This document shows positions 1 to 8,223 of a stretch of DNA of 64,000 nt, piece after piece (the stretch's first letter is position 1; each line of letters begins with the position of its first letter). The translations under genes were made by a program, and so were the position numbers. The notes below the pieces were generated by a model that was given only the letters and a program-made list of their open reading frames with translations, had not been told where the DNA came from and did not search any database. Origin of the DNA: Streptomyces deccanensis (lineage in GTDB: Bacteria; Actinomycetota; Actinomycetes; Streptomycetales; Streptomycetaceae); contig NZ_CP092431.1 of the NCBI RefSeq assembly GCF_022385335.1, positions 8,742,001 through 8,806,000 on the forward strand, given 5' to 3'.

Positions 1-1
1 G

Positions 2-1084
2 CCGTTCCTGCTGTTCCTCGCCCCGACCGTGCCGCACGCCCCGAGCCTCGCCCCGAAGCTCGGCGCGTACGCCGAGGAGCCCTGGAGCCGCCCGGACAAG
101 GCGCACGCGGCGCAGGTCACCGGTCTGGACACCCTGGTCGGCGCTCTCGTCGACCGGCTCAGGGAGCACGGTATCGACCGGCGCACCGTCGTCCTCGTCA
201 CCAGCGACAACGGCCCGCACGAGGAGGGCGGCACCGACCCGGACCTCTTCGACGGCAACGGCCCGCTGCGCGGCTACAAGCGCAATCTGTACGAGGGCGG
301 CATCCGCGTCCCCCTCATCGCTTGGTCCCCGCAGCGAGTCCCCGCCGGTACCACCGACCGTCCGACCCCGCTGATCGACCTGCTGCCGACCCTCGCCGAA
401 CTCGCGGGCGCGCCCGCGCCGTCGGACATCGACGGGCTCTCCGCGGCTCCCCTGCTGCGGGCCGGCGGCGCCGAGGCCGCCCGCCACGGCCATCTGTACT
501 TCTACCGCAACCACAGCGGCGTCACCCCGCGCGCCGACCGGGTCGACGGCGGCCGGACGCGACGGCTGGCCGAGGCGGTGCGGCGCGGCGACCTCAAGGC
601 GGTGCGGTTCGCCCCCGGCGAGGACCGGACGGCGCCGGACGACCGGTGGCAGGTCGAGCTGTACGACCTGGCCCGCGACCCGGGTGAGCGGAACGACCTG
701 GCGGCGGCCCGGCCCGCCCAGGCCGACGCGCTGGTCCGGCTGATGCGGACCTCCTGGGTGGACGACTACCGGCGCAAGCCCTACGGCGTCACCCTCCACG
801 TGACCCGGCGGGGCGGCACGTTCCTCGTCACCGCGACCTGCGCCAACGGCTCCGCCCGCCCCTGGACCGCCGCACGTCTCGCCCTCACCGCGCCGAACGG
901 CTGGCAGACGCGCGCACTCGGCACGGTCACCGCCGACCGCATCCGCCCCGGCGGACGGTTCGTCGCCCGCTGGGAGGTCACCCCCGCCGCCGACGCCGAC
1001 CAGGGCCGGCTCACGGCCCGGGCCACCGCCACCCACGCGGGCGCCGCGGTGACGTACACCGCACAGGCGTCGGTCGGGAAGTAG
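2..1084 (+). CDS. Sulfatase, C-terminal part (5' end outside window)
   Basis: The frame is open from the first bases, so the gene begins upstream and only its last ~360 residues are visible. They contain TSDNGPHEEGG and GYKRNLYEGGIRVPL, the segment that in alkaline-phosphatase-fold sulfatases carries the metal-binding Asp-Asn pair and substrate-site basic residues. The usual closing motif LYDLARDPGERNDLA lies near nt 656-700. About 100 more residues follow with a beta-rich pattern, probably an accessory module. The family hydrolyses sulfate esters of sugars or aryl alcohols, often outside the cell. The formylglycine site and any signal peptide are outside the window, so substrate and export cannot be judged. 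It converges on the IclR gene across 49 bp. Confidence 0.85.
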   Translation, partial: PFLLFLAPTVPHAPSLAPKLGAYAEEPWSRPDKAHAAQVTGLDTLVGALVDRLREHGIDRRTVVLVTSDNGPHEEGGTDPDLFDGNGPLRGYKRNLYEGGIRVPLIAWSPQRVPAGTTDRPTPLIDLLPTLAELAGAPAPSDIDGLSAAPLLRAGGAEAARHGHLYFYRNHSGVTPRADRVDGGRTRRLAEAVRRGDLKAVRFAPGEDRTAPDDRWQVELYDLARDPGERNDLAAARPAQADALVRLMRTSWVDDYRRKPYGVTLHVTRRGGTFLVTATCANGSARPWTAARLALTAPNGWQTRALGTVTADRIRPGGRFVARWEVTPAADADQGRLTARATATHAGAAVTYTAQASVGK

Positions 1085-1133
1085 ACGGCCGGAAGCGGGG
1101 CGACGGGACGCCCGCCGAGCGGCCGGCTCCTCG

Positions 1134-1955
1134 TCAGGAGGCGGACGTGCCCCGGCCCGGGATCAGCGACCCCCGCCGGGGCGCGTCCGGCTGCCAGCCC
1201 AGGGCGCGTGAGATCCCGCGTGCCGCCACCCGTACTGCGGGCGTCAACACCGGTACCTGGGCGCCGGCTTGCGGCACCACGACCGACACGGCGGCCACCA
1301 CGGACCCGCCAGGCCCGCGTACCGGCGCGGCCACCGACAGCGCGTCCTCGGTGACCTGACGGCTGCTCACCGCCACGCCCGTGCGCCGTACTTCGGCGAG
1401 CACCCGGCGCAAGCGGGGCCCGTCCGTGATGGTGTACGGCGTGAAGGAGGCCAACGGCCCCTGGCAGTAGGCCTCCTGGGAAGCCGTGTCCCCGTGGGCG
1501 AGGAGCGCGAGGCCCACGCCCGTGGCGTGCAGGGGCCAGCGGGCGCCGACCCGGATGTGGACGCCGACGGCGGAGCGTCCGGAGAGCCACTCGATGTAGA
1601 CGACCTCGTCCCCGTCGCGGACCGCGAGCTGCACGTTCTCGTGCGTCGCCTCGTACAGGTCCTCCAGGTACGGCAGCGCGATCTGGCGCAGGGCGAGCCC
1701 GCGCGGGGCGAGCGCCGCGAGTTCCCACAGCCGGAGCCCCACGTGGTAGATCCCGCCCGCGTCGCGCTCCAGGGCGCCCCACTCGGTGAGCGCGCCGACC
1801 AGCCGGTGGGCCGTGGTGAGGGTCAGCCCGGCCCGGCGGCTGATGTCCGTCAGCGAGAGCGCCGGGTGGTCGTGGTCGAAGGCGGCCAGCACGGCGAGCA
1901 GCCGGTCGGGCGCGGAGCGGGCGGCTCCCGCGAGCGCGTCGGTGGTCATCGGCAT
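1134..1955 (-). CDS. IclR family transcriptional regulator
   Basis: This 273-residue protein has the usual IclR length and layout. The N-terminal winged helix-turn-helix is at residues 15-75 (SLTDISRRAGLTLTTAHRLV at 34-53). An effector-binding domain follows, with the family pattern VQLAVRDGDEVVYIEW and LHATGVGLALLA, and a serine/valine-rich core near the end (ALSVAAPVRGPGG). IclR proteins often control aromatic or acyl-CoA catabolism and bind small aromatic acids. The gene starts 7 bp after the MarR stop on the same strand, so the two are probably co-transcribed and may both act on the divergent operon at 2596. The target is inferred from position only. Confidence 0.88.
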   Translation of the reverse strand: MPMTTDALAGAARSAPDRLLAVLAAFDHDHPALSLTDISRRAGLTLTTAHRLVGALTEWGALERDAGGIYHVGLRLWELAALAPRGLALRQIALPYLEDLYEATHENVQLAVRDGDEVVYIEWLSGRSAVGVHIRVGARWPLHATGVGLALLAHGDTASQEAYCQGPLASFTPYTITDGPRLRRVLAEVRRTGVAVSSRQVTEDALSVAAPVRGPGGSVVAAVSVVVPQAGAQVPVLTPAVRVAARGISRALGWQPDAPRRGSLIPGRGTSAS

Positions 1956-1962
1956 CGTGGCG

Positions 1963-2388
1963 TCACCCCAGTCCGGCCTCGGCGATCTTCTGCAGCAGCG
2001 CGTGGAGCGTCTCGCGTTCGGCGGCGTCGAGGGGCTCCACCAGTTCGTCGGAGACCCGCTGTCCGGCCTCGTCGGTGTCCCGGAGGAAGGACCGGCCGTC
2101 CTCGGTGAGCACGACGATACGGCTGCGGCGGTCGTCGGGGGAGGGGCGCCGCTCGGCGAATCCCAGCTTCTCCAGGTCGTCCACCAGCCCGACGATCGCG
2201 CTCGGGTCGTAGCCGAGCGTCGCGCTCAGCTCGCGCTGGAGCGCGCCCGGGGAGGTGGCGAGGAAACGCAGCAGCGCGTAGTGCCGCAGCCGGAGGCCCG
2301 ACTCCTGGAGGGTCGAGTTGAACAGCTGTCCGGACCGCAGCCCCAGCCGGTACAGCAGATAGCCGGTGTCCGCGTGCAGCCCGCGCAT
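1963..2388 (-). CDS. MarR family regulator (CouR-like by context)
   Basis: From ATG at 2388 the product is 141 residues, a normal MarR length. The winged-helix DNA-binding region covers residues 50-98 (LQRELSATLGYDPSAIVGLV, then a basic wing with SPDDRRSRIVVLTEDG). The frame stays open upstream, but no ATG, GTG or TTG with a good ribosome site was seen before 2388, so the start is tentative. The gene is divergent from the SDR/amidohydrolase/ligase/MaoC operon. MarR repressors next to hydroxycinnamate operons (CouR, PhdR) are relieved by the CoA thioester of the substrate. By context this protein probably represses the operon at 2596 through the repeats at 2519-2546. Confidence 0.82.
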   Translation of the reverse strand: MRGLHADTGYLLYRLGLRSGQLFNSTLQESGLRLRHYALLRFLATSPGALQRELSATLGYDPSAIVGLVDDLEKLGFAERRPSPDDRRSRIVVLTEDGRSFLRDTDEAGQRVSDELVEPLDAAERETLHALLQKIAEAGLG

Positions 2389-2518
2389 CCACGGCTCGTG
2401 CGCGTCGATCGAGGCGGCGTCCTGCGTCTGCTGGCGGGCGATGGCGGGCTCCCTGGTCGAGGCCCCGAGCAGGGGCGGCGCGTACGTACCGCACCAGCAT
2501 GGCGCAACGCCCGGGGAA

Positions 2519-2556
2519 CAACAACTATTGACGTCAACAACTATTGCTCTTAACTT
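2519..2556 (+). promoter_or_regulatory. Promoter with repeated operator, MarR/SDR intergenic region
   Basis: The 12-mer caacaactattg occurs twice, at 2519-2530 and 2535-2546, exactly 16 bp apart. Between them lies the perfect palindrome ttgacgtcaa (2528-2537). On the plus strand TTGACG (2528-2533) and TAACTT (2551-2556) are separated by 17 bp, a good sigma70-like promoter. A protein bound to the repeats would cover the -35 box and spacer. A second small inverted repeat (cttcga-tt-tcgaag) follows at 2553-2566. The arrangement is read directly; assigning it to the MarR protein is inference. Confidence 0.65.
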
Positions 2557-2595
2557 CGATTTCGAAGCCGCTCCGCCACTCGAAGGGACCCACTC

Positions 2596-3513
2596 GTGTC
2601 CAGCATCGATCTCACCGGCAAGGTCGCCGTCGTCACGGGCAGTGGCCGTGGCCTGGGCCTCGCCTACGCACAGGCCCTCGCCGCCGCCGGCGCCTCCGTC
2701 GTCGTCAACGACATCGACGAGGCCGTGGCCGAGGCGGCCGTGAAGTCCATCACCGAGGCGGGCGGCAAGGCCGTGGCCGAGGTGGTCCCGGTCGGCACGA
2801 CCGAGGCCGCCGACCGTCTGGTGGGCCGGGCGGTGGAGGAGTTCGGGCGGCTGGACATCCTGGTCACCAACGCGGGCATCCTCCGCGACAAGGTGCTGTG
2901 GAAGATGTCCGACGACGACTTCGACGCCGTGATCACCACCCACCTCAAGGGCACCTTCACCTGCGCCCGCGCCGCCGCGATCCGCATGCGCGAGCAGGGC
3001 GAGGGCGGCTCGCTGATCCTCGTGGGCTCCCCGGCCGGCCAGCGCGGCAACTTCGGCCAGACCAACTACGCCGCGGCCAAGGCCGGCATCGCCGCCTTCG
3101 CCCGCACCTGGGCGATGGAGCTGGGCCGCGCGAACATCACCGTCAACGCGATCATCCCGGTCGCCGCCACCGCGATGACCGAGACCATCCCGGTCTTCGC
3201 CCCGTACGTGGAGGCCCTGCGCGAGGGCAAGCCGTTCCCGGACTTCCTGCGCAAGGGCGAGGGCTTCGGCACCCCCGAGGACTGCGCGGCCCTGATCCCG
3301 TTCCTCGCCTCCGAGGCGGCGCGCGGGGTCACCGGCCAGGCCATCGGCATCGGCGGCGACAAGGTGGCACTCTGGTCGCATCCGCAGGAGATCAAGACGG
3401 CGTACGCGAACGGCGGCTGGACCCCCGAGGCCCTCGCCGACGTCTGGCCGACCTCGCTGGGCGCCGAGCCGCAGACCGTGGGCATCCCCGCCCCGAAGAT
3501 CCCGGAGGCGTGA
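2596..3513 (+). CDS. SDR family NAD(P)-dependent dehydrogenase
   Basis: This 305-residue protein is a classical-type short-chain dehydrogenase with an extended C-terminus. The cofactor motif TGSGRGLGL is at residues 14-22, TNAG at 91-94, a catalytic Ser near 145 and the YxxxK pair at Tyr158/Lys162. It is the first gene of a four-gene operon and its stop overlaps the next start (TGATG). In the cou pathway of Rhodococcus jostii an SDR oxidises the 3-hydroxyacyl-CoA made by the hydratase. The same step is proposed here (3-hydroxy-3-aryl-propanoyl-CoA to the 3-keto thioester). The C-terminal ~50 residues past the fold (from about 250) resemble those of MaoC-linked multifunctional-type SDRs. The exact substrate is not proven. 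Confidence 0.82.
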   Translation: MSSIDLTGKVAVVTGSGRGLGLAYAQALAAAGASVVVNDIDEAVAEAAVKSITEAGGKAVAEVVPVGTTEAADRLVGRAVEEFGRLDILVTNAGILRDKVLWKMSDDDFDAVITTHLKGTFTCARAAAIRMREQGEGGSLILVGSPAGQRGNFGQTNYAAAKAGIAAFARTWAMELGRANITVNAIIPVAATAMTETIPVFAPYVEALREGKPFPDFLRKGEGFGTPEDCAALIPFLASEAARGVTGQAIGIGGDKVALWSHPQEIKTAYANGGWTPEALADVWPTSLGAEPQTVGIPAPKIPEA

Positions 3514-4400
3514 TGAGCCAGGCCATGAACGTCGAGGAACTCGTCGCGATCGACGTCCACACGCACGCGGAGGTGTCCTCCAAGGGCAACTCCTCCCTGG
3601 ACGACGACCTCCACGACGCCTCCTCCGCGTACTTCAAGGTCGAGGGCAAGCGGAAGCCGACCATCGAGGAGACGGCCGCGTACTACCGTGAGCGGAAGAT
3701 GGCCGCCGTGATCTTCACGGTGGACGCCGAGTCCGCGACCGGCACCGAGCCCGTCCCCAACGAGGAGGTCGCCGAGGCCGCCGCCGCCAACGCGGACGTC
3801 CTGATCCCCTTCGCCTCCATCGACCCCTTCCGCGGCAAGGCCGGCGTCAAGCAGGCCCGCCGGCTGGTCGAGGAGTACGGGGTCAAGGGCTTCAAGTTCC
3901 ACCCCAGCATCCAGGGCTTCTTCCCCAACGACCGCTCGGTGGCGTACGACCTGTACGAGGTCATCGAGGAGACGGGCACCATCGCCCTCTTCCACACCGG
4001 CCAGACGGGCATCGGGGCGGGCGTGCCCGGTGGCGGAGGCATCCGCCTGAAGTACTCCAACCCGCTGCACGTGGACGACGTCGCCGCCGACTTCCCGCAC
4101 CTCAAGATCATCCTGGCGCACCCGTCGTTCCCCTGGCAGGACGAGGCCCTGGCGGTCGCCACGCACAAGCCGGGCGTGCACATCGACCTGTCCGGCTGGT
4201 CGCCGAAGTACTTCCCGCCGCAGCTCGTGCAGTACGCGAACACCCTCCTCAAGGACAAGGTGCTCTTCGGCTCCGACTACCCCGTCCTCACCCCCGACCG
4301 CTGGCTCGCCGACTTCGAGAAGCTGTCGATCAAGGACGAGGTCAAGCCGAAGATCCTCAAGGAGAACGCCGCCCGTTTGCTCGGCCTGACGAAACCGTAG
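3513..4400 (+). CDS. Amidohydrolase family protein (probable beta-keto-CoA hydrolase)
   Basis: ATG at 3513 overlaps the SDR stop by one base; the product is 295 residues. It is a TIM-barrel amidohydrolase of the ACMSD-like (amidohydrolase 2) family. The metal motif HTH is at residues 16-18, with FKFHPSIQGF in mid-protein, ILAHPSFPW near two-thirds and FGSDYPVL near the end supplying the last metal Asp. Enzymes of this type sit in hydroxycinnamate operons of Rhodococcus (CouO) and cleave the beta-keto acyl-CoA hydrolytically to the aryl carboxylate in place of a thiolase. The lack of any thiolase or acyl-CoA dehydrogenase in the operon fits that role. The function is inferred from family and neighbours. 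Confidence 0.78.
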   Translation: MSQAMNVEELVAIDVHTHAEVSSKGNSSLDDDLHDASSAYFKVEGKRKPTIEETAAYYRERKMAAVIFTVDAESATGTEPVPNEEVAEAAAANADVLIPFASIDPFRGKAGVKQARRLVEEYGVKGFKFHPSIQGFFPNDRSVAYDLYEVIEETGTIALFHTGQTGIGAGVPGGGGIRLKYSNPLHVDDVAADFPHLKIILAHPSFPWQDEALAVATHKPGVHIDLSGWSPKYFPPQLVQYANTLLKDKVLFGSDYPVLTPDRWLADFEKLSIKDEVKPKILKENAARLLGLTKP

Positions 4401-4449
4401 AGGACGCAGATGGACCTCCCCATGTGCAACGACGGACAGGGGCACAGAC

Positions 4450-5958
4450 ATGCGCAATGAGGGACTGGGGTCGTGGCCCGCCCGCCGGGCCCGCAAGACC
4501 CCGCAGCGCACCGCGCTGATCCACGGCGACACGAGCCTCACCTACGGGGAGCTGTACGAGCGCACCACACGCCTCGCCCACGCCCTGCGCGCCTCCGGCG
4601 TACGCCGCGGCGACCGCATCGCCTACCTGGGGCCCAACCACCCCTCGTACCTGGAGACGCTGTTCGCCGCCGGCACTCTCGGCGCGGTCTTCGTCCCGCT
4701 CAACACCCGCCTCGCGGGCCCCGAGATCGCCTACCAGCTGGCGGACTCCGGGGCCAAGGCACTGGTGTACGGCGCCGGGTTCACCGGACTCGTCGCCGGA
4801 CTGCCCGGCGGCGAGACCGACGTGCGCACGTTCGTGGAGATCGGCACCGAGTACGAGGCGCTGCTCGCGGGGGCCGGCGCCGAGCCGATCGACCAGCCCG
4901 TCACCGCCGACGACACCTGCATCATCATGTACACCTCGGGGACAACGGGCCGCCCCAAGGGCGCGATGCTCACCCACGGCAACATCACCTGGAACGCCGT
5001 CAACGTCCTCGTCGACCAGGACGTCATCACCGACGAACGCGCCCTGGTCTCCGCGCCGTTGTTCCACACGGCCGGGTTGAACATGCTCACCCTGCCCGTG
5101 CTGCTCAAGGGCGGCACCTGCGTCCTGGTCGAGGCGTTCGTCCCGGAGGCCACCTTCGACCTGATCGAACGGCATCGGATCACCTTCATGTTCGGCGTGC
5201 CGACCATGTTCGACCAGATCGCCCGGCACCCGCGCTGGGCCGACGCCGACCTGTCGTCGCTCCGGATGCTCTCCTGCGGCGGCTCCCCGGTCCCGACCCC
5301 GCTCATCGCCAGGTTCCAGGAGCGCGGGCTCACCTTCCTCCAGGGCTACGGCATGACGGAGGCGGCCCCCGGCACGCTCTTCCTCGACGCCGAGCACGCC
5401 GTGAGCAAGGCCGGGTCGGCGGGCGTCCCGCACTTCTTCAGCGACGTACGGGTCGTACGGCCCGACATGACCCCGGTCGACGTCGACGAGCCCGGCGAGG
5501 TCGTCGTCCGCGGCCCGCACGTCATGCCCGGCTACTGGGGGCTGCCGGAGGAGACGGCCGCGGTGTTCGCCGACGGCTGGTTCCGCAGCGGGGACGCGGC
5601 CCGGGTCGACGAGGACGGCTATGTCTTCATCGTCGACCGCATCAAGGACATGATCATCTCCGGGGGCGAGAACATCTACCCCGCCGAGATCGAGGACCAG
5701 CTCCTCGCCCACCCCGACATCGTCGAGTGCGCGGTCATCGGCGTCCCCGACGACAAGTGGGGCGAGGTGCCACGAGCCGTGGTCGTACCCCGCGAGGGCG
5801 TCTCGTTGGACGCCGACGAGGTGCTGGCCTCGCTGGCCGGGCGGCTCGCCAAGTACAAGATCCCGAAGTCGGTGGTGATCGCGGACGAACTGCCGCGCAC
5901 CGCCTCCGGAAAGCTCCTCAAGGCCCGGGTGCGCAAGCGCTACGGCACCAACTCTTAG
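4450..5958 (+). CDS. AMP-dependent acyl/aryl-CoA ligase
   Basis: The 502-residue product has the full ANL ligase layout. It has the P-loop-like motif YTSGTTGRPKG at residues 161-171, GYGMTEAAP in the adenylate-binding region, the hinge after WFRSGD, and the C-terminal catalytic Lys at 488 in TASGK. It activates a carboxylic acid with ATP and then CoA. The gene lies 49 bp after the amidohydrolase and 14 bp before MaoC. In a cou-type pathway it would load p-coumarate or ferulate onto CoA. The sequence alone does not separate an aryl from a medium-chain fatty substrate. Confidence 0.85.
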   Translation: MRNEGLGSWPARRARKTPQRTALIHGDTSLTYGELYERTTRLAHALRASGVRRGDRIAYLGPNHPSYLETLFAAGTLGAVFVPLNTRLAGPEIAYQLADSGAKALVYGAGFTGLVAGLPGGETDVRTFVEIGTEYEALLAGAGAEPIDQPVTADDTCIIMYTSGTTGRPKGAMLTHGNITWNAVNVLVDQDVITDERALVSAPLFHTAGLNMLTLPVLLKGGTCVLVEAFVPEATFDLIERHRITFMFGVPTMFDQIARHPRWADADLSSLRMLSCGGSPVPTPLIARFQERGLTFLQGYGMTEAAPGTLFLDAEHAVSKAGSAGVPHFFSDVRVVRPDMTPVDVDEPGEVVVRGPHVMPGYWGLPEETAAVFADGWFRSGDAARVDEDGYVFIVDRIKDMIISGGENIYPAEIEDQLLAHPDIVECAVIGVPDDKWGEVPRAVVVPREGVSLDADEVLASLAGRLAKYKIPKSVVIADELPRTASGKLLKARVRKRYGTNS

Positions 5959-5972
5959 CTAAGGAACGTCCT

Positions 5973-6428
5973 ATGAGCATCACCGTCAACGGCATCGACG
6001 AGCTCAAGAAGCTCGCCGGCAGCGACCTCGGCACCAGCGAGTGGATCGAGGTCACCCAGGAGCGCATCGACACGTTCGCCGACGCGACCGGGGACCACCA
6101 GTGGATCCACGTCGACCCCGAGAAGGCGGCCGAGGGCCCCTTCGGCGCGCCGATCGCCCACGGGTACCTGACCCTGTCGCTGTTCATCCCGCTCTTCACC
6201 GAGCTGCTGGACGTCGAGGGCGTCTCGACGAAGGTCAACTACGGCCTGAACAAGGTGCGGTTCCCCTCGCCGGTGAAGGTGGGGTCGAAGATCCGGCTGG
6301 TGGGCAAGCTGGCGTCCGTGGAGGACGTGCCGGGTGGGGTGCAGATCACCGTCGACGGGACGATCGAGATCGAGGGGGCGCCGAAGCCGGCGGCGGTGCT
6401 GCAGAGCCTGTCTCGTTTTTACGCCTGA
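5973..6428 (+). CDS. MaoC family (R)-enoyl-CoA hydratase
   Basis: ATG at 5973 gives 151 residues, the normal size of a single hot-dog MaoC hydratase. The catalytic Asp41 and His46 lie in TGDHQWIHVDPEKA, followed by the family sequence GPFGAPIAHGYLTLSL. It hydrates the 2,3 double bond of an enoyl-CoA and would form the 3-hydroxy thioester for the upstream SDR. An AAGGA-like ribosome site precedes it by 7 bp. It is last in the operon; the next gene converges from the other strand after 86 bp. Confidence 0.85.
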   Translation: MSITVNGIDELKKLAGSDLGTSEWIEVTQERIDTFADATGDHQWIHVDPEKAAEGPFGAPIAHGYLTLSLFIPLFTELLDVEGVSTKVNYGLNKVRFPSPVKVGSKIRLVGKLASVEDVPGGVQITVDGTIEIEGAPKPAAVLQSLSRFYA

Positions 6429-6477
6429 GCGCCGTAGAACCTGAGGGACGTGGGGGACTGCGGACCGTCGTGGCTGG

Positions 6478-6499
6478 TCGCGCAGTTCCCCGCGCCCCT
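6478..6499 (+). repeat. Dispersed 22-bp GC element, copy 1
   Basis: A 22-base element (core gcgcagttccccgcgcccc) lies in the convergent gap between MaoC and the PHP gene. Exact or near-exact copies occur at 24944-24965, inverted at 24969-24990, at 42753-42774 and inverted at 54027-54048. An imperfect stem with upstream ggggactgcg (6454-6463) suggests a transcription end. Such elements are common between Streptomyces genes. Confidence 0.8.
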
Positions 6500-6514
6500 A
6501 ACAGAATCCGCCGC

Positions 6515-8203
6515 TCAACTCACGTCCACGAAGACCGGGTTCGAGTAGAACCACGTGTCCTCCCACGGGTCGCCGTCGCCCGGGGCGTGGGGGATCGGGC
6601 CGTGCGGGTCGACGGACGCGCCCAGGTAGCCGGCACCGTTGCGCTTGCCGTCGCTGCCGCGCAGGCGGAGGTAGAAGGACTCGTCGCCCGCCGTGACCGG
6701 GACACGCAGGGTGTACGTGCCCTTGCGACCGCTCACGTCCTTGGTGTGCACGACCCTCGTGTCCGGGGCCTTCCAGACGTCCCGGTCGGTCACCGGACCG
6801 CGCACCGCGCCCCGGATGACGTCGACATGGGCCAACTCCGGCAGGATCCCCTTCGGGTTGGCGCGGGACGCGGTCGTCACCGTCACGTTCAGCGTGAGCC
6901 TCTCGCCCTTGCGGACGCGCAGCCGGCCGCCCAGGGTGACACCCCGGCCGTGGTCACGGTCGCGCTTGACCCGGACGTCCAGGCCGTCCAGTAGGTGGCC
7001 GTGGTCGAGCCAGACGCGGCCCGCGCGCAGGCCCGCCATCACCGAGCGGTATCCGTGGCGGGTGACGCCGACGTGGGTGCGGCTGAACTGGCCGGGCCAG
7101 AAGTCGCTGCCCGGCTGCGGGGTGTCGGTGTTCACCGGGTCGGGCAGCTTGCCCGTGTTGTCGAAGTTCTGCCCGGCCGGCCAGTCACCGTTCTTCCAGG
7201 TGTCGAAGACGATCCGGTGGGCGTCGGAGTTCGTGGTGATCGAGAACAGCCTGCCCTCGGCCAGCATCGCGTCCCAGAGTCCGCCCACGGTCGCCGTCGA
7301 CCAGTCGAAGCCGCCGTACGTCAGGTACGCCTCCGCCGGATAACCGGGCCAGGACTGGGCGGAGGGCTTGTTCTCGTACTCGCCCCGGATCGAGGTCGTC
7401 CCCCGCCAGCCGGGGATGGCCGCGCCCTGGGCGCCGGGGGCGCCCTCCATGCCGATCATGATCTCGGGTGCCGCGTCGCGCCAGTTGCGCAGTTCGTGCG
7501 GGGAGTCGATGCCCAGCCGCAGGGGGTGGTTGGCGAGGACCAGCACGTCGTCGACGTAGCCCGAACGGCGTTGCTGTGCGAGCCACTTGATCGCCTTGAC
7601 CGCGTGCGCCTCGTTGCGGGCGGTGTCCGCGCCGCCGACGGAACCGTCCGTGTAGCCCAGCAGCTTGCCGTCGTACGCGCGCTCGAAACGGGTGAGCAGG
7701 TCGACCTCGTGCCGGCCGGGCGTGGTGAAGACCGTGCAGTGCTCGGCGGCCGGGATGTACCACTCCAGGCCCTGGAAGATCAGCTGTCGAGGGTTCTCGG
7801 CGCGGGCCTTCAAGATCTCCTTGTGCTCCAGCGCGGCCCCGAAGTCGGCGTGCCCGAAGTTGGAGTGCTCGGTGAACACCATCCAGTCGAGACCGTACGT
7901 CGCGCCCGCCGAGGCGAGTTGGGAGAACGTGTACTTGGCGTCGTGGCTGTAGACGGTGTGGATGTGGTGGTCGCCGACGAGATAGGCGAGCCGCGGGTCC
8001 TCGCCCCCGTACGGGCGGGTGCCGGCCGCGGCCGGAGTCGTCAGGGCACCCGTCGCGCCCATCGCGAACGCCGCGCCGAACAGGCCCGCGCCCCGCAGGA
8101 GTCCCCGGCGCGACACCCCCTGCGCGTCCAGGTCGGTGGCGGAGACGGACGGATCGGCCCAGGCGGGCAGCTGCTGTTCGGGTGTGCCGGACAGGTCGGA
8201 CAT
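6515..8203 (-). CDS. Tat-exported PHP-domain protein
   Basis: The 562-residue product starts with a 30-residue leader, then the twin-arginine motif SRRGLLRGAG (31-40), a hydrophobic stretch and an alanine-rich cleavage region near 60. A PHP domain follows at once: DHHIHTVYSHDAKYT puts the metal-binding HxH at residues 80 and 82, with FTEHSN further on. PHP proteins are metal-dependent phosphoesterases, and Tat export suits an enzyme folded around its metals. The C-terminal ~200 residues have a beta-rich accessory pattern. It is the last gene of the minus-strand run, 20 bp after the metallophosphoesterase. A secreted PHP protein in a sugar locus suggests phosphate removal from an extracellular glycan; the substrate is unknown. 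Confidence 0.72.
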   Translation of the reverse strand: MSDLSGTPEQQLPAWADPSVSATDLDAQGVSRRGLLRGAGLFGAAFAMGATGALTTPAAAGTRPYGGEDPRLAYLVGDHHIHTVYSHDAKYTFSQLASAGATYGLDWMVFTEHSNFGHADFGAALEHKEILKARAENPRQLIFQGLEWYIPAAEHCTVFTTPGRHEVDLLTRFERAYDGKLLGYTDGSVGGADTARNEAHAVKAIKWLAQQRRSGYVDDVLVLANHPLRLGIDSPHELRNWRDAAPEIMIGMEGAPGAQGAAIPGWRGTTSIRGEYENKPSAQSWPGYPAEAYLTYGGFDWSTATVGGLWDAMLAEGRLFSITTNSDAHRIVFDTWKNGDWPAGQNFDNTGKLPDPVNTDTPQPGSDFWPGQFSRTHVGVTRHGYRSVMAGLRAGRVWLDHGHLLDGLDVRVKRDRDHGRGVTLGGRLRVRKGERLTLNVTVTTASRANPKGILPELAHVDVIRGAVRGPVTDRDVWKAPDTRVVHTKDVSGRKGTYTLRVPVTAGDESFYLRLRGSDGKRNGAGYLGASVDPHGPIPHAPGDGDPWEDTWFYSNPVFVDVS

Positions 8204-8223
8204 GGTCTGCGTTCCTTCGCGTC

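Noticed and set aside
1963..3381. 472-codon minus frame extending the MarR gene through the SDR region
   Set aside because: Everything upstream of 2388 is the antisense shadow of the SDR gene and the promoter.
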